Assembly (NCBI GenBank): GCA_946545765.1
Contig: CAMNNS010000024.1
Location: forward strand, 1 to 16,332
Direction: 5' to 3'
From: an uncultured Bacteroidales bacterium
GTDB taxonomy: Bacteria > Bacteroidota > Bacteroidia > Bacteroidales > UBA932
DNA: 16,332 nucleotides
Shown: in pieces, positions 7,914 to 15,761 of the stretch
Layout: every line of letters starts with the position of its first letter
Position numbering within the stretch: the first letter of the stretch is position 1
Program-made: the position numbers and the translations under genes
The notes under the pieces: model-generated
The model's input: the letters and a program-made list of their open reading frames with translations, nothing else
Databases searched by the model: none
What the model was told of the DNA's origin: nothing

Positions 7914-10910
7914 ATGAAACGAATCACATTTGTTTTGGCGTTACTTCTTTGTGTTGTACAATTTGCTACAGCACAACCTATTAGAGTAACCGGTACAGTT
8001 ACAGATGACACAAACCTCCCATTACCAGAGGCATCTGTATTAGTTAAAGGGACAAACACTCGAACTTACACCAACCTTGATGGTCAATTTGCTATCAATG
8101 CTGGTAGAGATGCTGTCCTTGTTATTTCTTATCAAGGGTTTAAAACTGTAGAGATTCCTATTAACGGTCGTACAGTTATCCCAACTATTCAATTAGAACT
8201 TGATGCTAATACCATCTCTGAACAAATTGTTATTGGTTATGGTACAGCAAGAAAGAAAGGTGCAATTACAGGTTCTGTTAGTACAGTTAGTGCAAAAACT
8301 ATCAAAGATAGACCTGTAATAAATGTTGGTGATGCCCTTCAAGGTCAAATAGCGGGTGTTCAAGTCTATACTTCTTCTGGAGACCCCTCTGCATCAGTAT
8401 CTATGCGTATTAGAGGTGTATCATCTATTACTGCCTCTACAGCTCCATTGTTTGTGCTTGATGGTACCCCTACAAGTACAAACATCTTAACTAATATTAA
8501 TCCTAATGATATAGAAAACATTGTTATACTAAAGGATGCCGCTTCTACTGCAATTTATGGTTCACGTGCTGCTAATGGCGTCGTTTATATAACTACAAAG
8601 AAGGGTACACAATCAAAACCTACAGTTAAAGTCTCTGCTAACTATGGTATATCTAACATAGCGAGAAATCCTATGAGAGTTATGACTTCTCAAGAGTGGT
8701 ATGCAATGCAGGAGATTTATGACCCTTCACTTATCACTGATGCGAAATGGCAAGCTGAGAAAGAGTTCCGTTTAAAAAACAATATTGGAACAAATTGGAA
8801 AAAATGGATTCTTAACCAAAATGCTCCAACTGTTGGGGCAGATTTATCTATTTCTGGTAGAGGTGATAAAGTAGATTATTATTTCTCATTTAGTGCCAAC
8901 AGACAAGAGGGTATTGAGCAAAATACTTCAGCCAACAGATACTCTACAAGACTTAATCTTAATGCACAAGCTACAGATTGGTTAAAAATTGGTGTTAATG
9001 TTGGTCTTGTTTTCCAAAGAAGACGTATTGCAAACTACAACACTACAGGTAATTCTTGGTATAACCCTTTAAATATTGCCAATTGGTCTCTCCCTTGGGC
9101 TTCTGTGTATGAGATTCTTAGAGACCCTCAAACAGGAGAGTTTTTGGGCTATGGAGAAGAGTTAAAATATTTAGGTGATCTTGGTCTTTATAATCAAAAA
9201 TATCTAAATCACTATCGCCCAAATAAAGATAACACTGTAAGAATAAACAGTAATGTATATGAGCAAATTACCCCACTCAAAGGGTTGACAATAAGATTTG
9301 CACAAGGTCTTGAAGGGTACGATAATAAATTCCATGCCCTAATGTTTAGAACGTTAGATTCTAAAGCTTTTACTCAAAACCGTTCTATTCACTCTTTTTC
9401 AAGATTTTTCAGAATGACTACCTCAAATACAATTGAGTATAAATTTAATATCGCAGATAAACATAATATTATTTTGTTAGGTGGTCAAGAGTCTATTATT
9501 AATGAATCGAGTGGTTTTGACGCTGGTAAACAAGGTGGGAAAAACCCAAATATATGGGGTCTTCAATATCAACCTACAGAATATGAAGGCTATCCTTCAG
9601 AAAGTTTCTCAAAATATGTTTATAACTCTCTATTTGGTAGAGTATCTTATGATTATGCAGAAAAATACTATTTAGATGCCTCTATACGTAGAGATGGTTC
9701 CTCTCTATTTGGCTTTAACAATAGATATGCAAATTTCTGGTCTGTTGGTGGTATGTGGGATATTAAAAAGGAGAATTTCTTAAAAGATGTAAATTGGATA
9801 AATAGACTACAGTTAAATTCATCTTACGGGACAGTTGGTAATTCAGGAATTAGTAACTATTTACCATTCTCAAGAATAGCTTCTACAACTTCCGGGTACG
9901 AAGGTATTACCCCAACAGGATTATCTTCTGCTGGTAATCCAAATCTCACATGGGAGACCATAGAAACCTTTAATATAGGTTTTGATGGTAGATTCTTTAA
10001 CTTTTTAGATGCTAAAGTTGAATTCTATAATAAAATGACAGAAGATATGTTACTTAATGTACCTTTCTCTTATACAACAGGTTATGGCTCTGGTACTAAT
10101 AATGTTGGTAATATGAGAAACAGAGGTATTGAGGGAACATTTAAATTTGATTTTATCCAAAAGAAAGATCTATTTTTATCTGCTACTTTAAACATTGGAT
10201 ATAACAAAGATAGACTTGTAAAACTATTTGATGGCAGAGATTATTTTGAACTCGGTAATACCGGTTTAAGATATAAGGTAGGGCACTCTATAGGTGAATT
10301 TTATTCTGTTAGATTTGCTGGTATAGACCCTGCGAACGGTAGAGAACTATGGTATGATTTAGATGGCAATATTACTGGAGATTACTCAGAAGATTATAAA
10401 GTTTATATTGGAAAATCTCAATATGCTCCATGGTCGGGTGGTTTGATGTTAGACTTTATCTATAAGAACTTTGCTCTTCAAGCACAATTCTCGGGTGTGT
10501 TTGGCAAATATATGACCAATAATGACAGCTACTTTACTACTAACATTACCGTCGCTACAAATCAGATAAACATGGCAGCAGATGTCCTTTATAAAACTTG
10601 GACTACTCCTGGTCAAATAGCTAAATATGCTCATCCAAAATATGTTCAAGGAGCTTTCTTAGATGATAGGCATATCCAAAACGCTTCGTTCGTTAGGCTA
10701 AAAGGTGTTACACTCTCTTATTCTCTTGGTTCAAAAGCTTTAAAACCTCTTAAAGGGGTATTAACTGGAGGAAGAATATTTGTTACAGGGCGTAACCTTT
10801 TAACTTTTACAAAATATACAGGATGGGACCCAGAGAATATGACCAATGTATCTCTTGGTACCTACCCTAACTCTAAAGAGATTTCGGTAGGTTTAGAATT
10901 AACTTTTTAA
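7914..10910 (+). CDS. SusC/RagA family TonB-linked outer membrane transporter
   Basis: A 998-residue outer-membrane beta-barrel that imports oligomers (glycans or peptides) with TonB energy, working with the SusD partner that caps it. A signal peptide (MKRITFVLALLLCVVQFATA) is cut before Gln21. A carboxypeptidase-regulatory-like beta-sandwich follows (VTGTVTDDTNLPLPEASVLV onward, about 24-98), then a TonB-box-like IVIGYG (105-110). The plug (about 113-230) has GDALQGQIAGVQV, the IRG motif and VLDGTP, and ends with the SusC/RagA signature LKDAASTAIYGSRAANGVV (206-224). The rest is a barrel rich in aromatic residues, ending in SVGLELTF with a terminal Phe as expected for BAM recognition. There is no STN domain, so it is not an obvious anti-sigma-coupled transducer. 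The substrate cannot be read from the sequence; the neighbouring surface peptidase suggests peptides or glycoproteins. Confidence 0.96.
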   Translation: MKRITFVLALLLCVVQFATAQPIRVTGTVTDDTNLPLPEASVLVKGTNTRTYTNLDGQFAINAGRDAVLVISYQGFKTVEIPINGRTVIPTIQLELDANTISEQIVIGYGTARKKGAITGSVSTVSAKTIKDRPVINVGDALQGQIAGVQVYTSSGDPSASVSMRIRGVSSITASTAPLFVLDGTPTSTNILTNINPNDIENIVILKDAASTAIYGSRAANGVVYITTKKGTQSKPTVKVSANYGISNIARNPMRVMTSQEWYAMQEIYDPSLITDAKWQAEKEFRLKNNIGTNWKKWILNQNAPTVGADLSISGRGDKVDYYFSFSANRQEGIEQNTSANRYSTRLNLNAQATDWLKIGVNVGLVFQRRRIANYNTTGNSWYNPLNIANWSLPWASVYEILRDPQTGEFLGYGEELKYLGDLGLYNQKYLNHYRPNKDNTVRINSNVYEQITPLKGLTIRFAQGLEGYDNKFHALMFRTLDSKAFTQNRSIHSFSRFFRMTTSNTIEYKFNIADKHNIILLGGQESIINESSGFDAGKQGGKNPNIWGLQYQPTEYEGYPSESFSKYVYNSLFGRVSYDYAEKYYLDASIRRDGSSLFGFNNRYANFWSVGGMWDIKKENFLKDVNWINRLQLNSSYGTVGNSGISNYLPFSRIASTTSGYEGITPTGLSSAGNPNLTWETIETFNIGFDGRFFNFLDAKVEFYNKMTEDMLLNVPFSYTTGYGSGTNNVGNMRNRGIEGTFKFDFIQKKDLFLSATLNIGYNKDRLVKLFDGRDYFELGNTGLRYKVGHSIGEFYSVRFAGIDPANGRELWYDLDGNITGDYSEDYKVYIGKSQYAPWSGGLMLDFIYKNFALQAQFSGVFGKYMTNNDSYFTTNITVATNQINMAADVLYKTWTTPGQIAKYAHPKYVQGAFLDDRHIQNASFVRLKGVTLSYSLGSKALKPLKGVLTGGRIFVTGRNLLTFTKYTGWDPENMTNVSLGTYPNSKEISVGLELTF

Positions 10911-10922
10911 TTAGAAAAAATT

Positions 10923-12443
10923 ATGAAAAAGATATTTATTATAATACTTACAATTCTTGTGGTGGCATCTTGTAGTTTGGACCAAAAGCCAAAAAATGCC
11001 TTAGATAGAGATAATGCTATAGAAAGTGCAGAAGATGCCCACGCCTTTGCTGCAAGAATGCACTTGGGAATAAGAAGCATCTCTGCAGGTAGTTCTGTCT
11101 ATTTTCAAGAGATTGCAACAGAATTATTCCAACCTTCAAATACTTACGGCAATCGTAATGGTGGTACATTTAGATGGCAATGGCAAGCAGACTTTAGTTT
11201 GGCAGAATCTATTTGGTCAAATGCATATCACTATATAAATCATGCACTGTTTTTTATAGAAAAGACACAAGCACTTGATTTTGCTAATTTTACTGAACAA
11301 GAGAAAAAGGATATAAATTATGATATGGGGCTTGCCTATTTTACACAAGCTTATATGGGGTATAAACTTCTTAAATACTTCTGCAATGATTACAGCCCTA
11401 ATGCTGCTAATGTTGCTGGTATTCCCCTCGTTTATGAATTTAATCCTCTACCGGCAGATCAAACTACCTATCCAGGAAGAGATAACTTGCAAAATAGTTA
11501 TGACTGGGTATTGGAGAACCTTGATCGATCAAGAGGTTATCTTGCAAATTTTGCTGGAAAAGAGGGTTCTTCTTTCCTTACAGTAGATGTTGTAGATGCT
11601 CTTTGGGCAAGGATTGCCCTTGATATGGGAGATTATGCCACAGCTGCAAATAAGGCTACTTCTCTTATTGATGGTGGCAAATATCCACTTCTTACAACTA
11701 CAGCGGCTATGAAGGAACTTTGGACAAATGACTCTGGAAAAGAGTGTATTATGCAGATGTATGCAGATCTTGCTGCACAATCTATCCCTAATTCAAATGA
11801 CCCTGGATACCACTCAAAACAATCTAATGGTGAATACCAACCAGATTGGATTTTAGCAGCTGGCGTTGCAGATTTATATTCAAGTTCAGATATAAGAACT
11901 ATTTGGTTTGATAAAAACATAGAAATTACGCAAGGAGATTATAAGGGAAAAGCAACATTGTTCAATAAATTCCCAGGTAATCTGACACTCCAATCATCAA
12001 AAGAACAATCAAACCATCTCCAGAAAGTTAAACCATTTAGAATTGCGGAGCAATATTTAATTGCTGCAGAGGCTTATGCTATGCAAGGTGGTAGTTTTGA
12101 GACTGAGGCAAATAAATATTATAACCTACTAATGAAAAGTAGAGTTAGCAATTGGCAAGATGCTTCCTTATCAGGCAATGAATTAATAAAGGCTATTAGG
12201 GATGAGAGGCTAAAAGAGCTTATAGGTGAAGGATTCCGTTTCTTTGATTTAAGAAGATGGGGAGAGGGGATGAAAAGAACTTATCAAATGCAAGATCCAA
12301 AACTTATAGCAACTGGTGGTGCAGATGGTACAGCATTAACACTTACTATAGATGCTAATAATTATAGATGGTTGCTCCCTATTCCAAGGTATGAAATAGA
12401 TGCTAATCCACAGATTAGAGAACAACAAAATCCTGGTTATTAA
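10923..12443 (+). CDS. SusD/RagB family nutrient-binding lipoprotein
   Basis: A 506-residue surface lipoprotein that forms the lid of the SusC-type barrel and binds substrate. The signal peptide ends in VVASC, with the lipidated Cys at residue 17. The body is alpha-helical and TPR-like (SYDWVLENLDRSRGYL; DVVDALWARIALDMGDYATAANKATSLI), as expected for SusD. The C-terminal family signatures are all present: PFRIAEQYLIAAEAYAMQGG (371-390), IRDERLKELIGEGFRFFDLR (425-444) and WLLPIPRYEIDANPQI (483-498). It starts 12 bases after the susC-like stop and is followed 25 bases later by a third lipoprotein, so all three are one operon. Substrate is unknown. Confidence 0.96.
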   Translation: MKKIFIIILTILVVASCSLDQKPKNALDRDNAIESAEDAHAFAARMHLGIRSISAGSSVYFQEIATELFQPSNTYGNRNGGTFRWQWQADFSLAESIWSNAYHYINHALFFIEKTQALDFANFTEQEKKDINYDMGLAYFTQAYMGYKLLKYFCNDYSPNAANVAGIPLVYEFNPLPADQTTYPGRDNLQNSYDWVLENLDRSRGYLANFAGKEGSSFLTVDVVDALWARIALDMGDYATAANKATSLIDGGKYPLLTTTAAMKELWTNDSGKECIMQMYADLAAQSIPNSNDPGYHSKQSNGEYQPDWILAAGVADLYSSSDIRTIWFDKNIEITQGDYKGKATLFNKFPGNLTLQSSKEQSNHLQKVKPFRIAEQYLIAAEAYAMQGGSFETEANKYYNLLMKSRVSNWQDASLSGNELIKAIRDERLKELIGEGFRFFDLRRWGEGMKRTYQMQDPKLIATGGADGTALTLTIDANNYRWLLPIPRYEIDANPQIREQQNPGY

Positions 12444-12468
12444 TAATTTAATTATAAATATTAAGACA

Positions 12469-13425
12469 ATGAAAATAATTAATAAAATATTTAAATTGGG
12501 TATCGCTATATTTTGTATGAGTGTAACTCTATTATCATGCGATTCAAAATACCCAATCTACACTCCAACTAACGATGATGTTTCATGGAGTGATGAATCA
12601 AAAAATTTACTTTTAAGCTTAGGAGATAATATAAATATTACCTTACAAAGAGGAGTAGCAACATCTCCACTATCTTTAGAATTAAATTTAATAGATACTA
12701 ATAACTTAGTTACTTTAAAAAATTCAACTATAGATTTTGCAGTAGATGAATATTCTAAAGAAATAGAGCTTGATGTTAACTACGCTAACTTTTTACCTGC
12801 CAAAGATTATTCTTTCTCTATTGCTTTTAATAACCAATATAAAGGACCAGCAGGCTATGATACTATTAATGTAGTTGCTAAATTAAAACCAGAATATGAG
12901 GAATATTTGAAAATAATACCTACACATTACTTTGGACGTTTTGATCCAAACGATAGTAAGAAAAATGTTAGGGTTGAGGGTTATATTATTCCTTCTCTTG
13001 CAAATGATACCTGCACAATATATAAAGCTAAAGGGACAGATAACTACTATAAAATGGAATTTTACAAAGATGTAGAACTTGAATTTTGGTTAGAAGGCGG
13101 AAGGTTTAAAACTGATAAATTTACTGGGTATAATGATAAACTTAAGTTTGCGTTTGATACTAATGGAGAAATTGATTTTAACATAGTAACTACTGCTCCT
13201 AATGAGGGAACATATACTTTTAATCTTCTATCAAAAAACAATGCTTTTGGATTTTTCATTCCGAACTGGAGTATTGAGACCGCAACAGCTTATAATTATA
13301 TAAACAGAAACAATATTCAAGCTGATGATGTATTTGTTGCATACGCATGGGTGGGACTGAATGGTAGCTGGCTAGGTGGAGGTATTACTATGTGGATACA
13401 TTATAAAGTTTTGCCTTTAGAATAA
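12469..13425 (+). CDS. unrecognised surface lipoprotein encoded downstream of susCD
   Basis: A 318-residue predicted lipoprotein that I do not recognise. The start was placed at 12469 because it gives a clean signal (MKIINKIFKLGIAIFCMSVT) and lipobox LLSC with Cys24. The in-frame ATG at 12400 lies inside the SusD gene and would add 23 residues in front of the signal peptide. Residues about 38-122 alternate like a beta-sandwich, with a Calx-beta-like feel (ITLQRGVATSPLSLELNL, IDFAVDEYSKEIELDVNYA). About 145-318 is a second beta-rich, aromatic-rich region (HYFGRFDP, YYKMEFYKDVELEFWLEGGR) ending in GSWLGGGITMWIHYKVLP. It occupies the operon position where SusE/SusF-type surface ligand-binding proteins sit, so a substrate-binding role is inferred. 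No catalytic motif is visible. Confidence 0.85.
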   Translation: MKIINKIFKLGIAIFCMSVTLLSCDSKYPIYTPTNDDVSWSDESKNLLLSLGDNINITLQRGVATSPLSLELNLIDTNNLVTLKNSTIDFAVDEYSKEIELDVNYANFLPAKDYSFSIAFNNQYKGPAGYDTINVVAKLKPEYEEYLKIIPTHYFGRFDPNDSKKNVRVEGYIIPSLANDTCTIYKAKGTDNYYKMEFYKDVELEFWLEGGRFKTDKFTGYNDKLKFAFDTNGEIDFNIVTTAPNEGTYTFNLLSKNNAFGFFIPNWSIETATAYNYINRNNIQADDVFVAYAWVGLNGSWLGGGITMWIHYKVLPLE

Positions 13426-13455
13426 TCAAGTTAATAAAAGAAATAGTTTATGCGA

Positions 13456-13492
13456 AAAATAGAGATCGACAAATTTAGTCGGTCTCTATTTT
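13456..13492 (+). terminator. rho-independent-type terminator after the susCD operon
   Basis: A 15-bp stem (AAAATAGAGATCGAC paired with GTCGGTCTCTATTTT, one T-G wobble) closes a 7-base AAATTTA loop. The T-rich 3' arm acts as the U-tract. It begins 30 bases after the stop of the third lipoprotein, which separates this operon from the peptidase gene. Confidence 0.82.
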
Positions 13493-13552
13493 CTTAACTT
13501 TAACGGGGCTCTGAAAGTAAAATAGTGTAGAGTCTTTTATTCTAATTTATTT

Positions 13553-13584
13553 TTTAAAAATAAACTAAAAATTATTTATATTTG
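13553..13584 (+). promoter_or_regulatory. candidate promoter of the M64-like peptidase gene
   Basis: TATATTTG (13577-13584), followed by CA, is a full match to the Bacteroidetes -7 element TAnnTTTG. TTTA at 13553-13556 sits exactly 20 bases upstream as a near -33 TTTG. Transcription would begin near 13591, leaving a leader of about 90 bases. Together with the terminator at 13456-13492 this supports independent transcription of the peptidase. Confidence 0.55.
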
Positions 13585-13591
13585 CATTTAG

Positions 13592-13610
13592 TAACCCGTT
13601 AATTGGGTTA
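13592..13610 (+). repeat. short inverted repeat at the predicted transcription start of the peptidase gene
   Basis: TAACCC and GGGTTA flank the 7 bases GTTAATT. It begins at about +1 relative to the candidate promoter. It could be an operator for a dimeric repressor or a stabilising hairpin at the mRNA 5' end. No copy was noticed elsewhere in the window. Confidence 0.4.
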
Positions 13611-13683
13611 ATTGTAATTATAAATAAGTACCAGCCAACAATTTAACGTATATAATTATTAATCAAATACAATAATATACCTT

Positions 13684-15672
13684 ATGAGAAAAAATTATTT
13701 TAATTATTTATCGAGAATCGTTTTTCTCTTGATTGTTTTTTCTTTATTGATGGGTTGCGGTGGTAAAAACAAAGAGAAACCAAACACCTCGATAACCGCA
13801 TCTGCAACAACTACAACAATAACCAATGCAGGAGGAGATATTACTATTGTTGTAAATGCTAATGCCGCATGGACTGCTACAGCTAATAATGGGGCAAAAG
13901 TTTCTCCTTCAAGTGGAAAAAGTGGTACTACCAATGTCGTTGTTTCTATCCCCGCAAATACAAGTAGTGGTGATAAAACCTACACAATTACTTTTACTGC
14001 AGGTACAACAAAGACTAATACAACTATAACACAAACATCTGGTACAACCGCTCAGATTAAGCTTTCCTCTGATAAATTGGATATACCTTATGAAGTATCA
14101 GAAGTTTCATTTGAAATCACATGTAGCGGAGATTGGGAAATCAATAAAAATAATTTACCTGAGTGGATTGTTGGCTTTGATAAAGATAAAGGTAAAGGAG
14201 ATGCAACGGTTACTATTAAAACTAACGAGAACAATGAAAAACAAAATAAAACCTATGTTCTTACTGTTAAATCTGGTAGAAATAGTGCTTCTATACTTTT
14301 ACAGAAAGCAAGTGCACCAAATCGTGCCCCTTCTAAACCAACAAATCTTGCCCCTAAAGGTTCTAATGCTGAGATTATACCACTATACACTTGGACAGCT
14401 TCTACTGATGCAGATGAGGATGAGATAAAATATACAGTAAAGTATTCTAAAGATAATCAAACTTGGAAATCTATACCCGATACAAAAAATACAGAGGCCC
14501 TCTCTCGAGAAACCTTAGAACCTAATACAACATACTATTACAAGGTAGTTGCAAATGACGGATATGAAGGGGGAGTAACAGAGAGTGATGTTGCTTCATT
14601 TACTACAGGTACAACCAAATCTTACTATGCAGATTGTGAATATAAAGTCTATCAAACAGCATCTTCAGGAGCTCCCAATCCTGTTGTATTAATCTTTACG
14701 GGAGATGGTTATACCCCTGAGTTATACAAATATGGAGGGCAATTTGATACAGAAGTAGATAGTCATATCGAGGCTCTGTTTGATGTAGAACCTTATAAAA
14801 CATATAGAAACTATTTTACTATATATAAAATTGCAGCCTATTCAAACGAGACTGGTATGAGTGTTAAAAATCCAGCGAAAACAGTTGATACAAGATTTAA
14901 GTGTATATGGGAAGGAGGGAATTCTACTGGCATTAGTTGCGATTTTAATAGTGTAATTGAAGTTGTACAAAATATACCAGTCATTAACAGCAATTCAGAA
15001 GAAGAACTACTTACAACACTCTCTTGGTCTCCTGTAAGTATTGTTATAAATGAAGACCAATACGCTGGAACATGTACAATGTATAAATTTGGCCAGGATA
15101 AAGGTTGGGGTTTTGGTATCGTATCTATAGCAAATACACCGGCAAGGTCAAGTAACTATGATAATACGCGTACTCAAGTACACGAGTTTGGAGGACACGG
15201 CTTTGGATTATTGGCAGATGAATATGTTTATTACGATCAACTAATACCAGATGCTAATAAACAAAATAGAGAAAGGTGGAAGGGATATAGTGTAATAGGG
15301 GCATACGGAAATGTTACATTTATCAATGACCCTGCTAAATGTGAATGGGCTCAATTCATAGGACATAATGATTATACAGAGGCAAATATCGGGTTGTATG
15401 CTGGAGCCCTCACGTATAGTTCAGGCGTTTGGCGTTCAGAAGAAAGCAGTTGTATGATAAATAATATACTTCACTTTAATACTCAAAGTAGATGGCAAAT
15501 ATACAGAAGGATTATGATTACTGCATATAGAGATGAAAATAGACCTAATATAGTTGAATTTGTAGATAATGATAAAGTAAAAGTAAATCCATTCAAGAGT
15601 AAATCACCAATAAAACTACCTCGCCCACATACTCCACCTATTATGTATGATAATGGTAGATTAGTTAAATAA
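13684..15672 (+). CDS. surface lipoprotein metallopeptidase, M64 (IgA peptidase)-like, with BACON and FnIII-like domains
   Basis: A 662-residue predicted zinc endopeptidase of the cell surface. The signal peptide ends in LLMGC (lipidated Cys25). Two BACON-like beta-sandwich domains follow (about 36-120 and 124-210; the second contains CSGDWEINKNNLPEWI). A fibronectin III-like domain comes next (about 214-308: PSKPTNLAPKGS, NTTYYYKVVANDG). The catalytic region (about 315-640) begins with VVLIFTGDGYT. The metal site is VHEFGGHGFGLLADEY, with His500, Glu501, His505 and Asp512-Glu513. A later conserved-looking block is RSEESSCMINN (584-594). The second His is one residue further on than in HExxH. 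I do not know whether that is normal for Bacteroidales members of this family. It stands alone between terminators, just downstream of the susCD operon, suggesting release of peptides or glycopeptides for uptake. Activity on IgA is known for a founding clostridial member but cannot be assumed here. Confidence 0.88.
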   Translation: MRKNYFNYLSRIVFLLIVFSLLMGCGGKNKEKPNTSITASATTTTITNAGGDITIVVNANAAWTATANNGAKVSPSSGKSGTTNVVVSIPANTSSGDKTYTITFTAGTTKTNTTITQTSGTTAQIKLSSDKLDIPYEVSEVSFEITCSGDWEINKNNLPEWIVGFDKDKGKGDATVTIKTNENNEKQNKTYVLTVKSGRNSASILLQKASAPNRAPSKPTNLAPKGSNAEIIPLYTWTASTDADEDEIKYTVKYSKDNQTWKSIPDTKNTEALSRETLEPNTTYYYKVVANDGYEGGVTESDVASFTTGTTKSYYADCEYKVYQTASSGAPNPVVLIFTGDGYTPELYKYGGQFDTEVDSHIEALFDVEPYKTYRNYFTIYKIAAYSNETGMSVKNPAKTVDTRFKCIWEGGNSTGISCDFNSVIEVVQNIPVINSNSEEELLTTLSWSPVSIVINEDQYAGTCTMYKFGQDKGWGFGIVSIANTPARSSNYDNTRTQVHEFGGHGFGLLADEYVYYDQLIPDANKQNRERWKGYSVIGAYGNVTFINDPAKCEWAQFIGHNDYTEANIGLYAGALTYSSGVWRSEESSCMINNILHFNTQSRWQIYRRIMITAYRDENRPNIVEFVDNDKVKVNPFKSKSPIKLPRPHTPPIMYDNGRLVK

Positions 15673-15686
15673 GCTACAAAGTTTAA

Positions 15687-15732
15687 TACGATAAAAATAG
15701 CTCGGGGTTTTCCCCGAGCTATTTTTATCGTA
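15687..15732. terminator. strong bidirectional terminator
   Basis: A perfect 21-bp stem (left arm TACGATAAAAATAGCTCGGG plus one more G) closed by a TTTT loop. The CTCGGGG/CCCCGAG core next to the loop is GC-rich, while the outer arms carry A5/T5 runs that serve as U-tracts on either strand. It lies between the convergent peptidase and glutamate dehydrogenase genes. Confidence 0.9.
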
Positions 15733-15761
15733 AAAGTTTAAAAACTTAAACTACTTTGTTA

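Noticed and set aside
12400..12468. Upstream in-frame ATG that would extend the third lipoprotein by 23 residues
   Set aside because: It lies inside the SusD coding region and puts a polar stretch ahead of a clear lipoprotein signal. The start at 12469 gives a proper signal and lipobox.
13450..13497. 15-codon ORF between the susCD operon and the peptidase gene
   Set aside because: It lies across the terminator stem-loop and has no ribosome binding signal; most likely chance.
13684..15672. Possible C-terminal sorting domain of the type IX secretion system on the peptidase
   Set aside because: The C-terminus is short, basic and proline-rich with no typical beta-sandwich sorting domain, and the protein has a lipobox instead.
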